Source of the DNA: Gemmatimonadota bacterium
GTDB lineage: Bacteria; Gemmatimonadota; Gemmatimonadetes; Longimicrobiales; Gaopeijiaceae
Assembly: GCA_030428885.1 (NCBI GenBank)
Contig: JAUIEJ010000004.1
Span: 390,098-454,097 of the forward strand
DNA length: 64,000 nucleotides
Reading direction: 5' to 3'
Every line of letters starts with the position of its first letter. Position 1 is the stretch's first letter. The position numbers were made by a program, and so were the translations under genes. A model generated the notes under the pieces. It saw only the letters and a program-made list of their open reading frames with translations. It was not told the origin of the DNA and ran no database searches. Positions 8,659 to 17,527 of this stretch are shown here, piece by piece.

Positions 8659-9767
8659 CCGCCCCCCGGGGTGCGCAGCGCGGCGTCCAGGGCGTCGAGC
8701 ACGGCGTCGAGTTCTGCCTCGGTGTGGTCGCCCATGTGCCCGACCCGAACCGTCTCGTTCTTCAGGGGCCCGTACCCGGCACCGATGACGAACCCCCGGT
8801 TCCGGACCGCCTCGGCCAGCTCCGGCCCGGTGCGGCCCGGGGGTACCCGGATGGCCGTCACGGTGGGCGAGCGCTCTCCGGGAGGCGCCAGGACCGCCAC
8901 GTCCAGGCCGTGGTCCCGGCGCCACCCCTCCACCCGCCGGTGGCACCGCTCGGCCATGCGGGCGTGCCGATCCCACCGGGCCCGCAGGGTTTCCCGCTCC
9001 ATCCGCCCGAGTTGGGCCCGGGCGGCCTGGAGGAGCGTCAGGGCGGGGGTGGTGGGGGTCTGGCCTCGAGCCGCCTGGTCGGCGTACCGCACCAGGTCCA
9101 GATAGAACCCCCGGTCCGGAAGGGTGGCGGCCCGGGCCAGCAGCCGGTCCGAGACCGCGGCGAAGGCGAGCCCCGGGGGCATGGCCAGGGCCTTCTGGGA
9201 CCCGGTGATCACGGCGTCGAGCCCCCAGGCGTCGGCGGCCATCTCCACGCCGCCCAAGCCCGTCACCGAGTCCACCAGCACCAGGACCTCCGGGTGTCGG
9301 GCCACCGCCGCCGCGATCTCCCTCACCGGATTCAGGGCGCCCGTGGACGTCTCGGAGTGGACCACCGTGACGGCGTCCACCTCCACGGCGGCGAGGCGGG
9401 CCGCCACCTCGTCGGGATCCACCGCCCGGCCCCACGGCACCTCCAGCGTCTCCACCTCCCGGCCGCAGTCCCGTGCGATGCGCGCGAAACGAGCGCTGAA
9501 CGCCCCGTTGACCAGGCAGAGCACCCGTCGCTTCACGCCGCACCGGATGGCGGCCTCCATGAAGCCCGTGGCCGACATGGTCCCCAGGAGCACGGGGCGG
9601 GCGGTTCCGAATGCGGCCCGGAGTCCCCGATCCACGGCACCCACCAGCGCCTCGGCCTCGGGTCCGCGATGACCGAACACCGGCGCCACCTGGGCCTCCA
9701 GCACGGCGGGATCGACCTCCGTGGGACCCGGCAGGAAGAAGCCCCCGGGTCGAACGTCGCCGCTCAC
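8655..9767 (-). CDS. Class V PLP aminotransferase (alanine-glyoxylate / serine-pyruvate type)
   Basis: A 370-residue fold-type I enzyme. It begins FFLPGPTEVDPAVL, followed by the HRGPEA turn typical of alanine-glyoxylate and phosphonate aminotransferases. The PLP-binding aspartate lies in VLVDSVTGLGG and the Schiff-base lysine in TGSQKALAMPPG (Lys192). The C-terminal small domain ends RVGHMGDHTEAELD, also a family signature. It probably interconverts alanine, serine or glycine with glyoxylate or pyruvate, but the exact pair cannot be read. The GTG start overlaps the deaminase stop by 4 bp, and its own stop overlaps the MutS-like GTG. Confidence 0.9.
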   Translation of the reverse strand: MSGDVRPGGFFLPGPTEVDPAVLEAQVAPVFGHRGPEAEALVGAVDRGLRAAFGTARPVLLGTMSATGFMEAAIRCGVKRRVLCLVNGAFSARFARIARDCGREVETLEVPWGRAVDPDEVAARLAAVEVDAVTVVHSETSTGALNPVREIAAAVARHPEVLVLVDSVTGLGGVEMAADAWGLDAVITGSQKALAMPPGLAFAAVSDRLLARAATLPDRGFYLDLVRYADQAARGQTPTTPALTLLQAARAQLGRMERETLRARWDRHARMAERCHRRVEGWRRDHGLDVAVLAPPGERSPTVTAIRVPPGRTGPELAEAVRNRGFVIGAGYGPLKNETVRVGHMGDHTEAELDAVLDALDAALRTPGGG

Positions 9768-10291
9768 GACCCCACCTCCCGCCAGGCGTCGGCCCAGCGG
9801 GTGTAGTGCACCGGGACGATCCCCCCCCTGCGCAACACCTCGAGCCCCTCGGGCGACCGGTAGGCCGTGCGGTAGAACAGGTGGGTGATGCCCGATTGGA
9901 TCATGAGCTTGGCGCACATGACGCACGGGCTGGCCGTGACGAAGGCCACCTTGTCGGGCAGGGCGCCCGGCGCCTTCACCAGGGCGTTCTGCTCGGAGTG
10001 GATGCACCCGCACCGCCCCGGCTCGGTGGTGTCGCACCGGTTGGGAAATCCCCGGGCGTTTCCGTTGTACCCGATGGCCACCACGTTCTCCAGCCGGGAA
10101 TCGGTGATGACGGTGCCCACCTGGAGGCGAGCACAGGTGCTCCGCTTGGCGAGCTCCTCGGCCATGCGCATGTAGACCTCGAAGAGGGGCGGCCGGTCCA
10201 CCTCGAGGGGGGGAGCGTCGGCCGCGGGCCGCTCCACGAGGTTCACGGGATGGGTGTTGGCGGGCACGCCGTCCCGGGGCTCGGTGGACAT
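9764..10291 (-). CDS. dCMP deaminase-like zinc deaminase
   Basis: A 175-residue cytidine/deoxycytidylate deaminase-fold protein (ComEB/DCTD group). The zinc site is HSEQNAL (His and catalytic Glu) with PCVMC (two Cys). Between them is the dCMP-deaminase insertion GYNGNARGFPNRCD and a CGCIH segment that can hold the second structural zinc. The reaction would be dCMP to dUMP, feeding thymidylate synthesis. The ATG at 10289-10291 is preferred because the conserved core begins about 35 residues in. It is the promoter-proximal gene of the operon with the aminotransferase and MutS-like ATPase, both joined by 4-bp overlaps. Confidence 0.9.
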   Translation of the reverse strand: MSTEPRDGVPANTHPVNLVERPAADAPPLEVDRPPLFEVYMRMAEELAKRSTCARLQVGTVITDSRLENVVAIGYNGNARGFPNRCDTTEPGRCGCIHSEQNALVKAPGALPDKVAFVTASPCVMCAKLMIQSGITHLFYRTAYRSPEGLEVLRRGGIVPVHYTRWADAWREVGS

Positions 10292-10468
10292 GATCTCGGT
10301 GTGTGGAGGGGTGGGGAACCGTGCCGGGACTCTACCCTGCCGTGCGGCAGCCGTCCACCGGAGTCGGCTCCAGGCCGCCCTTCCGGACGTCAAGTTCGCC
10401 GGACTCGCCGCCGATCCTCGATCGGAGGGTGCCGACCGGCTCCCCCCGTACGGAAGGAGTCCCCAGCC

Positions 10469-10888
10469 ATGGCCCGAGTCCTCTTCGTGGACGACGACAA
10501 GGTCGAACAACTCTTCGCCCGGGAGATCCTGTCTTCCAGGGGCCACGACGTCATTCTCGCGGAGGACGGCGCCGAGGCCCTGGAGATCTACCGGCGCGAC
10601 GGGTTGTACATCGACGTCGTGGTCACCGACCTCGCCATGCCCAAGCTCAACGGTCTCCGCCTCATCGCCGAGTTGCGGCGGCTGGATCCGCGCGTCACGA
10701 TTCTTGCGGCGTCGGGCCGCAACGCCGACCAGTTGGATCTGGCCCAGGACGCCGGCGTGGCCGCCGTCTTCTACAAGCCCTGGGACCCCGCCCGTTTCCT
10801 CCACACGCTGGAATCCCTCTTGAGCACGACCGACGTAGAGCAGGGGCGCATCATTCCCGAGTGGTCCTTCCGGAAGGCCAGCGTCTGA
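10469..10888 (+). CDS. Single-domain response regulator (CheY-like)
   Basis: A 139-residue stand-alone receiver. It has the acidic pocket FVDDD near the N-terminus, the phospho-acceptor Asp54 in VVTDLAMPKLNG, the switch region ILAASGR and the conserved Lys in FYKPW. There is no output domain, only a short tail. A good Shine-Dalgarno (GGAAGGAG) lies at 10452-10459, supporting the ATG at 10469. It overlaps the next receiver gene by one base (TGATG). The two receivers share most of their sequence including the unusual DLAMPKLNGLRLI and YRR.GL blocks, so they are tandem duplicates. No histidine kinase adjoins them. Confidence 0.92.
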   Translation: MARVLFVDDDKVEQLFAREILSSRGHDVILAEDGAEALEIYRRDGLYIDVVVTDLAMPKLNGLRLIAELRRLDPRVTILAASGRNADQLDLAQDAGVAAVFYKPWDPARFLHTLESLLSTTDVEQGRIIPEWSFRKASV

Positions 10889-11799
10889 TGGCCACCATCC
10901 TGTTCGTCGACGACGACGAGGTGGAGCGGATCTTCGCGCGGGAAGTACTGGAGCCCCGGGGCCATCGGGTGCTGTTCGCCGGCGACGGCGAGAGCGCCCT
11001 GGAGATCTACCGGCGCCCGGGTCTGGAGGTCGACGTCGTGGTGACCGACCTGGCCATGCCCAAGCTCAACGGCCTGCGCCTCATCAAGGCGCTGAAGGAG
11101 TACGACCCCGAGGCGCGGATCATCGCCGCCTCGGGCATCGCCGCCGACCAGCTCGACCTCGCCGAGGAGTTCGGCGCCGTGGCGGCCCTGGCCAAGCCGT
11201 GGTCGCCCCCGGCGTTCATGGGGGCTCTGGACGCCGTCCTGGAACAGGCCCGCGACGCCCGGGACTGGACCCGGGGCGAGTGGGAGAAGATCTGGCCCGA
11301 CAAGGACAAGCCGGCCCGGGCCGAAGAACGGCCCGACGCCGCGTCGCCCCCCATCGCCGATCTGGTGGGACTCTGGGAGGGCGACGAGCACATCTTCCCG
11401 GCGCCGTGGGCCCCCAAGGGCGTCATGGCCCAGGGGGAGATCGAGATCCGCTCGGTCATGGGCGACACGGCCCTGCTCCTGGAGCACCGCCGGGAGGTGG
11501 ACGGGGAGGTGCGCCGCCGAGGCCTGACCCTCCTCATCTGGGACGGCTTCTCCGGCGAGGTCGTCCACTACGGCTTCGTCAGCGGCGGCACGTCGCCCAC
11601 CGTGTTCCGGGGCGCCTGGGACGGTCGGGTGCTGGAGGTCGACGGACCGGGGCCCGGCGGTCACGTGCGGCACGAGCGCTCGTGGCACAACGAGATCATG
11701 ACGCTGCGCTCCTGGACCCAGCCCGAGGACGGGTCCCCCGAGGTCCTGGCCTTCGAAGGCACCTACAAGCGCACGCGCTCCGCCGACACGGGGCGCTGA
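10888..11799 (+). CDS. Response regulator with DUF1579-like C-terminal domain
   Basis: A 303-residue two-domain protein. Residues 1-125 are a complete receiver (FVDDD, Asp54 in VVTDLAMPKLNG, AASG, AKPW) very similar to the preceding gene. After a charged linker (residues about 126-150, KDKPARAEERPD), residues about 152-303 start LVGLWEGDEHIFPAPWAPKG and continue with beta-rich segments (GLTLLIWDGFSGEVVHYGF, FRGAWDGRVLEV) ending FEGTYKRT. This pattern matches the lipocalin-like DUF1579 family. Such a domain is not a known DNA-binding or enzymatic output, so phosphorylation may control ligand binding or protein interaction. The receiver call is firm; the C-terminal assignment is moderate. Confidence 0.85.
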   Translation: MATILFVDDDEVERIFAREVLEPRGHRVLFAGDGESALEIYRRPGLEVDVVVTDLAMPKLNGLRLIKALKEYDPEARIIAASGIAADQLDLAEEFGAVAALAKPWSPPAFMGALDAVLEQARDARDWTRGEWEKIWPDKDKPARAEERPDAASPPIADLVGLWEGDEHIFPAPWAPKGVMAQGEIEIRSVMGDTALLLEHRREVDGEVRRRGLTLLIWDGFSGEVVHYGFVSGGTSPTVFRGAWDGRVLEVDGPGPGGHVRHERSWHNEIMTLRSWTQPEDGSPEVLAFEGTYKRTRSADTGR

Positions 11800-11818
11800 C
11801 GGGGGGAACGCCCGCCGT

Positions 11819-13666
11819 CTACCCCTGGGCCGCGCGCTTCTTCTCGGCCTTGCGACGCAGGTTGGGATCCAGGATCCGCTTCCGGAGGCGGATGCCGCCG
11901 GGGGTGACCTCGATGAGTTCGTCGTCCTCGATGAACTCCAGGGCCAACTCCAGCGTCATCTTCCGGGGCGGCTCGAGCTTGATGTTCTCGTCGCTCGAGG
12001 TGGTGCGCATGTTCGTGAGCTTCTTCTCCTTCGTGACGTTCACGTCCATGTCGTCCTGCCGGACGTTTTCGCCCACGATCATGCCGCCGTAGACGGGGTC
12101 CCCCGGGCTCACGAGCATGGTGGCCCGTTCCTGGAGATTGAAGAGGGCGAAGCCCACGGCCTGTCCCGGCCGATCGGCCACCAGCACGCCCCGGCTCCGG
12201 CCCCGGAGAGGGCCGGCCCACGGCCCCCACTCGGAGAAGGTGTGGTGCAGGATGCCCTCGCCCCGGGTGTCGGTGAGGAATTCGGAGCGGTATCCGAAGA
12301 GCCCCCGGGCCGGCACCCTGAAACGCAGGCGGGTGGTGCCCGAGTCGCCCATGGGCTTCATCTCCACCATCTCGGCCTTCCGGGGCCCCATCTTCTCGAT
12401 GACCGTGCCCACCATGTCGGCCGGCACCTCCACCACGGCCTCCTCGTAGGGCTCCTGCACCTCGCCGGCGTCGTCCTTCCGGGTCAGCACCCGGGGGCGC
12501 GACACCTGGAACTCGTAGCCCTCGCGCCGCATCGTCTCCATGAGGATGGTCAGGTGCAGCTCGCCCCGGCCGTGGACCGTGAAGGTGTCGGGCTGATCCG
12601 TCTCCTCGACCTTGAGGGCGACGTTGCGCTCCAGCTCCTTCATGAGGCGGTCCCGCACCTGGCGGGTCGTCACGAACTTCCCGGACTGGCCGGCGAAGGG
12701 CGAGTTGTTGACCGTGAAGTCCACCGAGAGGGTGGGCTCCTCGACGGCGATGCCCCGGAGGCGGTCCAGGTGGTCGGGATCGGTGACGGTCTTGCCGATC
12801 TCCACGCCCTCCAGACCCGCCAGCGCCACGATGTCGCCGGCCTCGGCCGACTCCACGTCGATGCGCTCCAGCCCCTGGAAGGTGTAGAGCTTCATGACCC
12901 GGGCGAACTCGGCCTCGCCGGCGTCGGTCAGCCGCCCCGCGTCACCCAGGGGGAGCAGCGCCACCCGGTCGCCCACCTCCACCCGTCCCCGCTCGATGCG
13001 GCCCACCGCGATGCGGCCCACGTAGGTGGAGTAGTCCAGGGTGGACACCAGCATCTGGAAGGGCCCGTCGGCGTCCACGTCCGGCGCCGGGAAGTGCGAG
13101 ACGATGGTCTCGAACAGCACGTCCAGGTCGTCGGTCTTCACCTCGGGATCGGTGGAGGCCCACCCGTCGCGGCCCGAGGCGTAGAGGAACGGCGCATCGA
13201 GCTGGGCGTCGTTGGCCTCCAGGTCCATGAAGAGCTCCAGCACCTCGTCGTGGACCTCGTGGACCCGTGCATCGGCCCGGTCGACCTTGTTCACCACCAC
13301 CAGGGGAAGGAGTCCCAGATCCAGCGCCTTGCGGGTGACGAACCGGGTCTGGGGCATGGGCCCCTCGGCGGCGTCCACCAGGAGCACCACGCCGTCGACC
13401 ATGCGGAGGATCCGCTCCACCTCGCCGCCGAAATCGGCGTGCCCGGGGGTGTCGACGATGTTGATCTTCGTGTCGCCCCACGTGACGGCGGTGTTCTTGG
13501 CCAGGATCGTGATCCCCCGCTCCTTCTCCAGGGGGTTGGAATCCATGACCCGTTCCTCCACGGCCTGGTTCTCACGGAACACGCCGGCCTGGCGGAACAT
13601 CTGGTCGACCAGCGTGGTCTTGCCGTGATCGACGTGGGCGATGATGGCGATATTGCGAATGGACAT
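11819..13666 (-). CDS. typA: Ribosome-associated translational GTPase TypA/BipA
   Basis: A 615-residue EF-G-like GTPase. G1 is [10 protein letters not shown]2 includes ERGITI, G3 is [12 protein letters not shown] and G4 is NKVDR. The family-specific C-terminal part contains MEPMGDSG-type spacing (here [12 protein letters not shown]), [18 protein letters not shown], and [12 protein letters not shown], all hallmarks of BipA. It acts on 50S assembly and stress or low-temperature growth in other bacteria. The ATG at 13664-13666 is preferred over one five codons upstream because [13 protein letters not shown] matches the family start. It converges on the receiver gene with a 19-bp gap. A hairpin and a possible -10 lie upstream. 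Confidence 0.96.
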   Translation of the reverse strand: MSIRNIAIIAHVDHGKTTLVDQMFRQAGVFRENQAVEERVMDSNPLEKERGITILAKNTAVTWGDTKINIVDTPGHADFGGEVERILRMVDGVVLLVDAAEGPMPQTRFVTRKALDLGLLPLVVVNKVDRADARVHEVHDEVLELFMDLEANDAQLDAPFLYASGRDGWASTDPEVKTDDLDVLFETIVSHFPAPDVDADGPFQMLVSTLDYSTYVGRIAVGRIERGRVEVGDRVALLPLGDAGRLTDAGEAEFARVMKLYTFQGLERIDVESAEAGDIVALAGLEGVEIGKTVTDPDHLDRLRGIAVEEPTLSVDFTVNNSPFAGQSGKFVTTRQVRDRLMKELERNVALKVEETDQPDTFTVHGRGELHLTILMETMRREGYEFQVSRPRVLTRKDDAGEVQEPYEEAVVEVPADMVGTVIEKMGPRKAEMVEMKPMGDSGTTRLRFRVPARGLFGYRSEFLTDTRGEGILHHTFSEWGPWAGPLRGRSRGVLVADRPGQAVGFALFNLQERATMLVSPGDPVYGGMIVGENVRQDDMDVNVTKEKKLTNMRTTSSDENIKLEPPRKMTLELALEFIEDDELIEVTPGGIRLRKRILDPNLRRKAEKKRAAQG

Positions 13667-13696
13667 GGGGTCCCCGGGCACTCGTCAGGTCACCGG

Positions 13697-13747
13697 GCGG
13701 CGCCTCCCGGTCGGAAGGCGCCGCTTCCGGTACAGCCTTGAAGTATA
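13697..13747 (-). promoter_or_regulatory. Leader of typA: hairpin plus possible -10 element
   Basis: On the minus strand, TATACT (13747-13742) resembles a -10 box, though no good -35 is visible at the right distance. Between it and the typA start lies a perfect 9-bp stem (GCGGCGCCT at 13697-13705 with AGGCGCCGC at 13716-13724, 10-nt loop), which would sit in the 5' leader. This could be an attenuating or stabilising structure, or an unrelated GC-rich palindrome. Confidence 0.25.
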
Positions 13748-13792
13748 ACGAGGACTCCGGAGAAGGCGGAGGGGCGGGTCACCTCCGTGACC

Positions 13793-15340
13793 CTATCGTC
13801 GCGCGGTCACCGACACTTCGCGCCGTTCTCCCTTCACTGCCGTGATCTCCACCGGTCCGAGATCCACCCCGTCGGCGGTGCGCACCTGGAGCTGATGGGT
13901 GCCGGGAGGAATTCCAAGCAACAGGTACCGGCCGTCGGGCCGGGTGAGGGCCCCGACCTGGAACCCATCGCCCCGGATGAAGACCTGGGCGTCGCCCAGC
14001 GGCGTGCCGTCGGAGGCGGTGACCAGCCCCGTGAGCGAGCCGGTCTCGGGCGCCAGGAGCGGCCGGCGTTCCCGGAGGTCGGGGGTTGGCCGTGGATCCT
14101 GCGCCTCCTGGCCCGAGGCCCGGAGCGGGATGCGGACCGGGGCTTCTCCCGCCTCCGACACCCCCACCTCCACCCGGCTCATCCCATCCACTCCGGGCTT
14201 CTCCACCTCCACGAGATGGGTGCCCACCGGAACGCTCATCATGAGGAACCGCCCCTGGATGTTGGTGAGGGCCCCCTGCTCCAGTGCGCGGATGAACACC
14301 TGGGCCCCCACCACCGGCTCGCCGGTCTCGGGATCGGTTACGGTGCCCACGATCACGCCGGGGTCGGCCCGCACGTCCACGACGAACGGCCCGGCGTCGG
14401 CCGCGTCGCTCTGCTCGCTGAGCACCGGACCCACCAGATCCGGCGCCGTGGGCCGATCCACCCGGCAGGCCGCCACCCCCACCGCCAGTCCCAGGGCCCC
14501 GGTCAGGGCCCCCCGCCACAGGCGAGGCGTGCGTCGATCGGTCATGGTGCGAATCCTCCGTTCGAGAAGCGAAACGGGGCGGGCGAACGCCGCCACACCC
14601 AGGTGGGTCGTCCAGCGGCGGCGCCCCGTGTCCACCAGCAGCCGGGCGTAGCGCGACAGGTCGGCGGTGCGGCGCAGCACGCGCCGGTCGCAGTCCAGCT
14701 CGATGGCCGCCCGCAGGCGCGCCACCTGCCACCAGACCACGGGGTTCCAGGGCACGAGAACGAGGGCCGCGAGTCCCCCCAGGAGTAGCCAGCCGTCTCC
14801 GGCCCGGAGGTGTTCGTGTTCGTGGCGCAGCAGGAGGGCCCGGTCGGCCTCCGGGAGGTCCAGGACCCACGACGGAACCACCACCACCGGGCGGAGCAGG
14901 CCCACCGCCGCCGGCCCCAGTCCGTCGGACACCCGCACCGGGTGGCCGTCCACTTCCCCCGCCACCCACCGCCCCCGGTCCCGCGCCAGACGCACCGACG
15001 AGCGGCTCAGGCCTACCAGGACCAGGACGGAGAGACCGGCCCACAGGGCGGCCAACGCCGGATCGAGGTCGAGGGGCGGCGCCGGCGGCGCCGGCACCCG
15101 GGGCAGGACGAAGGGGGGAGGAGCCGACGCACCGTCGGCCACCGTTCCCTGGGCGTCTCCGGCCTCCGTCGCCGGACCCGGGATCAGGCTCCACGCCACG
15201 GCGGCCACCGACGCCGCCACCGCCACCGCCCACACCGCCCGGGTCGGGCCCCGCACGACCTGCAGCGCCCGCTCCAGCAGCCACGCACCGGCCGACACGA
15301 AGACGGCCACCACGAGGCCGTACACCATGACCGCGCCCAT
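13793..15340 (-). CDS. M56 (BlaR1-like) membrane peptidase fused to two CarboxypepD_reg-like domains
   Basis: A 515-residue protein. The N-terminal half has several membrane helices around the M56 zinc-peptidase core: HEHEH at residues 173-177 and the downstream ELDCDRRVL (third ligand Glu and the typical CD). After a further hydrophobic segment (about residues 280-300), two repeats of about 80 residues follow, with paired cores GEPVVGAQVFIR and GTPLGDAQVFIR and matching LMMSVPVGTH and LLLGIPPGTH strands; this is the carboxypeptidase-regulatory-like fold. It should cleave or release the BlaI repressor encoded immediately upstream, as in BlaR1/BlaI systems. The ligand of the extra domains is unknown. 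The start overlaps the blaI-like stop by 1 bp. Confidence 0.87.
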   Translation of the reverse strand: MGAVMVYGLVVAVFVSAGAWLLERALQVVRGPTRAVWAVAVAASVAAVAWSLIPGPATEAGDAQGTVADGASAPPPFVLPRVPAPPAPPLDLDPALAALWAGLSVLVLVGLSRSSVRLARDRGRWVAGEVDGHPVRVSDGLGPAAVGLLRPVVVVPSWVLDLPEADRALLLRHEHEHLRAGDGWLLLGGLAALVLVPWNPVVWWQVARLRAAIELDCDRRVLRRTADLSRYARLLVDTGRRRWTTHLGVAAFARPVSLLERRIRTMTDRRTPRLWRGALTGALGLAVGVAACRVDRPTAPDLVGPVLSEQSDAADAGPFVVDVRADPGVIVGTVTDPETGEPVVGAQVFIRALEQGALTNIQGRFLMMSVPVGTHLVEVEKPGVDGMSRVEVGVSEAGEAPVRIPLRASGQEAQDPRPTPDLRERRPLLAPETGSLTGLVTASDGTPLGDAQVFIRGDGFQVGALTRPDGRYLLLGIPPGTHQLQVRTADGVDLGPVEITAVKGERREVSVTARR

Positions 15341-15726
15341 CAGTCGCCCCCTCCCTCGTCCTCAGCCAGGCGCCGGTCCACCAGGTCACGGAGCCGTTCC
15401 AGCTCCCGGGCGTCCAGGTCGTCGGTGGTGACGAGCTGCTGCACCAGGAGTTCGGGCGAGCCCTTGAAGACCTTCCGGAGCAGGCGGCGGAGTTCGCCCC
15501 GCCCCGCGTCCCGCCAATCCACCAGGGGGTGGTAGCGGTAGGCCCGACCCTCGGCCTCGTGCCCCACGGCGCCCTTCTCCTCGAGGGTCTGGAGGACGGA
15601 GAGCACCGTCGTGTAGGCCAGGTCGTCGGCGAGGCGCTCCCGCACCTCGGCCACGGTGGCGGCTTCCAGGTCCCAGAGCACCGACATGACGTCGAGCTCC
15701 CGGGGGGTGAACACACGTCCCGTCAT
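15340..15726 (-). CDS. BlaI/MecI-family transcriptional repressor
   Basis: A 128-residue penicillinase-repressor-type winged helix protein. It begins FTPRELDVMSVLWDL and has the recognition region AYTTVLSVLQTLEEKGAVGH, then the wing EGRAYRYHP. The C-terminal dimerisation helices follow (LLRKVFKGSPELLVQQL). It is the first gene of a two-gene operon with the M56 peptidase (TGATG overlap). A 16-bp inverted repeat at 15752-15817, just upstream, is the likely operator. No beta-lactamase gene is near, so the regulated target may be only this operon or unlinked genes. Confidence 0.92.
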   Translation of the reverse strand: MTGRVFTPRELDVMSVLWDLEAATVAEVRERLADDLAYTTVLSVLQTLEEKGAVGHEAEGRAYRYHPLVDWRDAGRGELRRLLRKVFKGSPELLVQQLVTTDDLDARELERLRDLVDRRLAEDEGGGD

Positions 15727-15751
15727 GGGCGAATCACCGGTTGAAGGCGAC

Positions 15752-15817
15752 CTACGGGTTGTCTAGTAGCTCCAACCTGGGACCCTGCGCTCACCCTGTC
15801 AACTAGAAATCCCGTAG
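15752..15817. promoter_or_regulatory. Inverted repeat upstream of the blaI-like gene, candidate operator pair
   Basis: The left arm CTACGGGTTGTCTAGT (15752-15767) and right arm ACTAGAAATCCCGTAG (15802-15817) are inverted copies matching at 13 of 16 positions (ACTAGA-NNN-CCCGTAG), separated by 34 bp. They lie 26 bp upstream of the repressor start. BlaI and MecI bind dyads with CTAC/GTAG ends, and the left arm also carries CTAC-N10-GTAG. The site is relatively AT-rich for this window, as expected for a promoter/operator. Confidence 0.6.
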
Positions 15818-15965
15818 ATGGAGCGGGGACCGGGTCGGCACCGGCGTCCCGGGAGTCCCATTGCGTGCCCCGCTCCCCCGCCGGATCATACCGTCGCCTT
15901 CGACGCGAGTCCCCCTCCCTGCCTCGCGTCGATTCCGACCTCACGCATGCGGGAGACTCCAAGCG

Positions 15966-16469
15966 GTGGACAGCCCTCGACTCCGCCCCACCTTCGACCT
16001 GGATCTCGACCTCCCCCCCGACCACGCCATGACCGCCCTGCGTCGGCGCATGGAGGGAGGCCCCCGGAGTCGCCGGTGCCAATCCAAGGGCCGCTGCGCC
16101 GAGTTCTTCCTCTCCGACGACGACCGGCACCTGTGGACCCCGTATCTCTCGGTCCAGGCCGAGGACGCCCCGGGGGGAGGCACCCGACTCCACGGACGCT
16201 TCGCCCCGTACCCCGAAGTGTGGACCTTCTTCATGTTCGCCTACGGGGTGGCCTGGTTCGCCGTGCTCTTCGGCGGCGCCTTCGGCTACGCCCAGTGGGC
16301 CTCGGGCGAGAGCCCGTGGGGACTCTGGGGCGTGTGGATCGGCCTGCCCGCAGTCCTCCTCCTCCATCTGGGAAGTGCCCTGGGACAACGCCTGGGGGCT
16401 CCCGACATGGTGGAACTCCGGTCCCGCCTCGACGGACTGGTGGCCGGTCTCGAGACTCGGGACCCTTGA
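15966..16469 (+). CDS. Uncharacterised two-helix membrane protein
   Basis: A 167-residue protein of unknown function. The first 85 residues are soluble and contain a conserved-looking core (RRCQSKGRCAEFFL, LWTPYLSVQAED, RLHGRFAPYPEVWTFFMF). Two hydrophobic helices follow at about residues 93-115 and 120-140, then a short amphipathic tail. The GTG at 15966 is chosen because GGGAGAC lies about 10 nt upstream and the FDLDLDL core starts soon after; the in-frame ATG at 15861 overlaps the operator region and is less likely. It has its own promoter region, divergent from the blaI-like gene. I do not recognise the family. Confidence 0.6.
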   Translation: MDSPRLRPTFDLDLDLPPDHAMTALRRRMEGGPRSRRCQSKGRCAEFFLSDDDRHLWTPYLSVQAEDAPGGGTRLHGRFAPYPEVWTFFMFAYGVAWFAVLFGGAFGYAQWASGESPWGLWGVWIGLPAVLLLHLGSALGQRLGAPDMVELRSRLDGLVAGLETRDP

Positions 16470-16533
16470 AGCCGCCCCGGATCCGCATATCTTTCAAACT
16501 TCAAGTATCGACCCTTCCACCGGAGCTTCTCCG

Positions 16534-17490
16534 ATGAGCGACCGCAAGATCATCGCGATTCTCGGGGCCACCGGGGCTCAGGGAGGTGGCCTTGCCCGGG
16601 CCATTCTCGCCGATCCCGACCGTGGCTTCGCCGTGCGCGCCCTCACCCGCAATCCCGATTCCGACGCCGCCCGGGCCCTGGCCGACGCCGGTGCCGAGGT
16701 GGTGAAGGCCGACGTGGCCGACCCCGGGAGCCTGAAGCGGGCCTTCGAGGGAGCCTACGGCGCCTACTGCGTGACCTTCTTCTGGGACCACTTCTCGCCG
16801 GAGAAGGAGGCGCAGAGCATCCGGAACATGGCCGAAGCGGCCAAGGCCGCGGGGCTGAAGCACGTGATCTGGTCGACGTTGGAAGACAGCCGGGACTTCA
16901 TTCCCCTGGACGACGATCGCATGCCGACGCTCCAGGAGAAGTACAAGGTGCCCCACTTCGACGAGAAGGGGTCGGGAGATGCGGCCTTCGCCGAACTGGG
17001 CGTGCCCACCACCTACCTCCTCACCACCTACTACTGGGACAACCTGGTGCACTTCGGCGGCCACCCCCAGCGGGGTGACGACGGACGGCTGGTGTTCGTC
17101 CTCCCCATGGGCGCGGAGAAGCTGCCGGGAATCGCGGCCGAAGACATCGGGAAGGCCGCCTACGGCATCTTCCGGAAGGGGGACTCCATGGTGGGCCGGC
17201 GCATCGGGATCGCCGGAGAGCACCTGAGCGGACCCGAAATGGCCGAGGCCCTGACGCGGGCGCTGGACGAGCCGGTGTCCCACTTCTCGCCGCCCTTCGA
17301 CGTCTACCGGGCGTTCGACTTCCCGGGGGCCGACGACCTGGGCAACATGTTCCAGTTCTACCACGACTTCAACGACCACTTCCGGTCGACCCGGTCGGTG
17401 GAGACCACCCGGGAGCTCAACCCCGACGTTCAGGACTTCGGGGCCTGGCTGGCCGCCAACGCCGCGAAGATGCCCGTCGATCCGGCCTGA
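16534..17490 (+). CDS. NmrA-family NAD(P)-binding protein
   Basis: A 318-residue atypical short-chain dehydrogenase fold protein. The dinucleotide motif is ILGATGAQGGGLA at the N-terminus, followed by VRALTRNPDS and VVKADVADPGSLKRAF, the typical NmrA pattern. The segment LKHVIWSTLED replaces the catalytic YxxxK region of true dehydrogenases, consistent with a redox-sensing or regulatory rather than catalytic role. The C-terminal half (LPGIAAEDIGKAAYGIF, GEHLSGPEMAEAL) matches the family. The only Shine-Dalgarno candidate, GGAG at 16522-16525, lies in a 5-bp hairpin (CGGAG-CTT-CTCCG) directly abutting the ATG. A strong terminator follows the gene. Confidence 0.9.
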   Translation: MSDRKIIAILGATGAQGGGLARAILADPDRGFAVRALTRNPDSDAARALADAGAEVVKADVADPGSLKRAFEGAYGAYCVTFFWDHFSPEKEAQSIRNMAEAAKAAGLKHVIWSTLEDSRDFIPLDDDRMPTLQEKYKVPHFDEKGSGDAAFAELGVPTTYLLTTYYWDNLVHFGGHPQRGDDGRLVFVLPMGAEKLPGIAAEDIGKAAYGIFRKGDSMVGRRIGIAGEHLSGPEMAEALTRALDEPVSHFSPPFDVYRAFDFPGADDLGNMFQFYHDFNDHFRSTRSVETTRELNPDVQDFGAWLAANAAKMPVDPA

Positions 17491-17527
17491 TCCGCAGCCC
17501 CCTCCCGGACGAGCGCGTCCGGGTACG

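Noticed and set aside
11799..11821. Terminator between the receiver and typA genes
   Set aside because: Only a weak, bulged GACGG/CCGTC pairing over the two stop codons; not strong enough to call.
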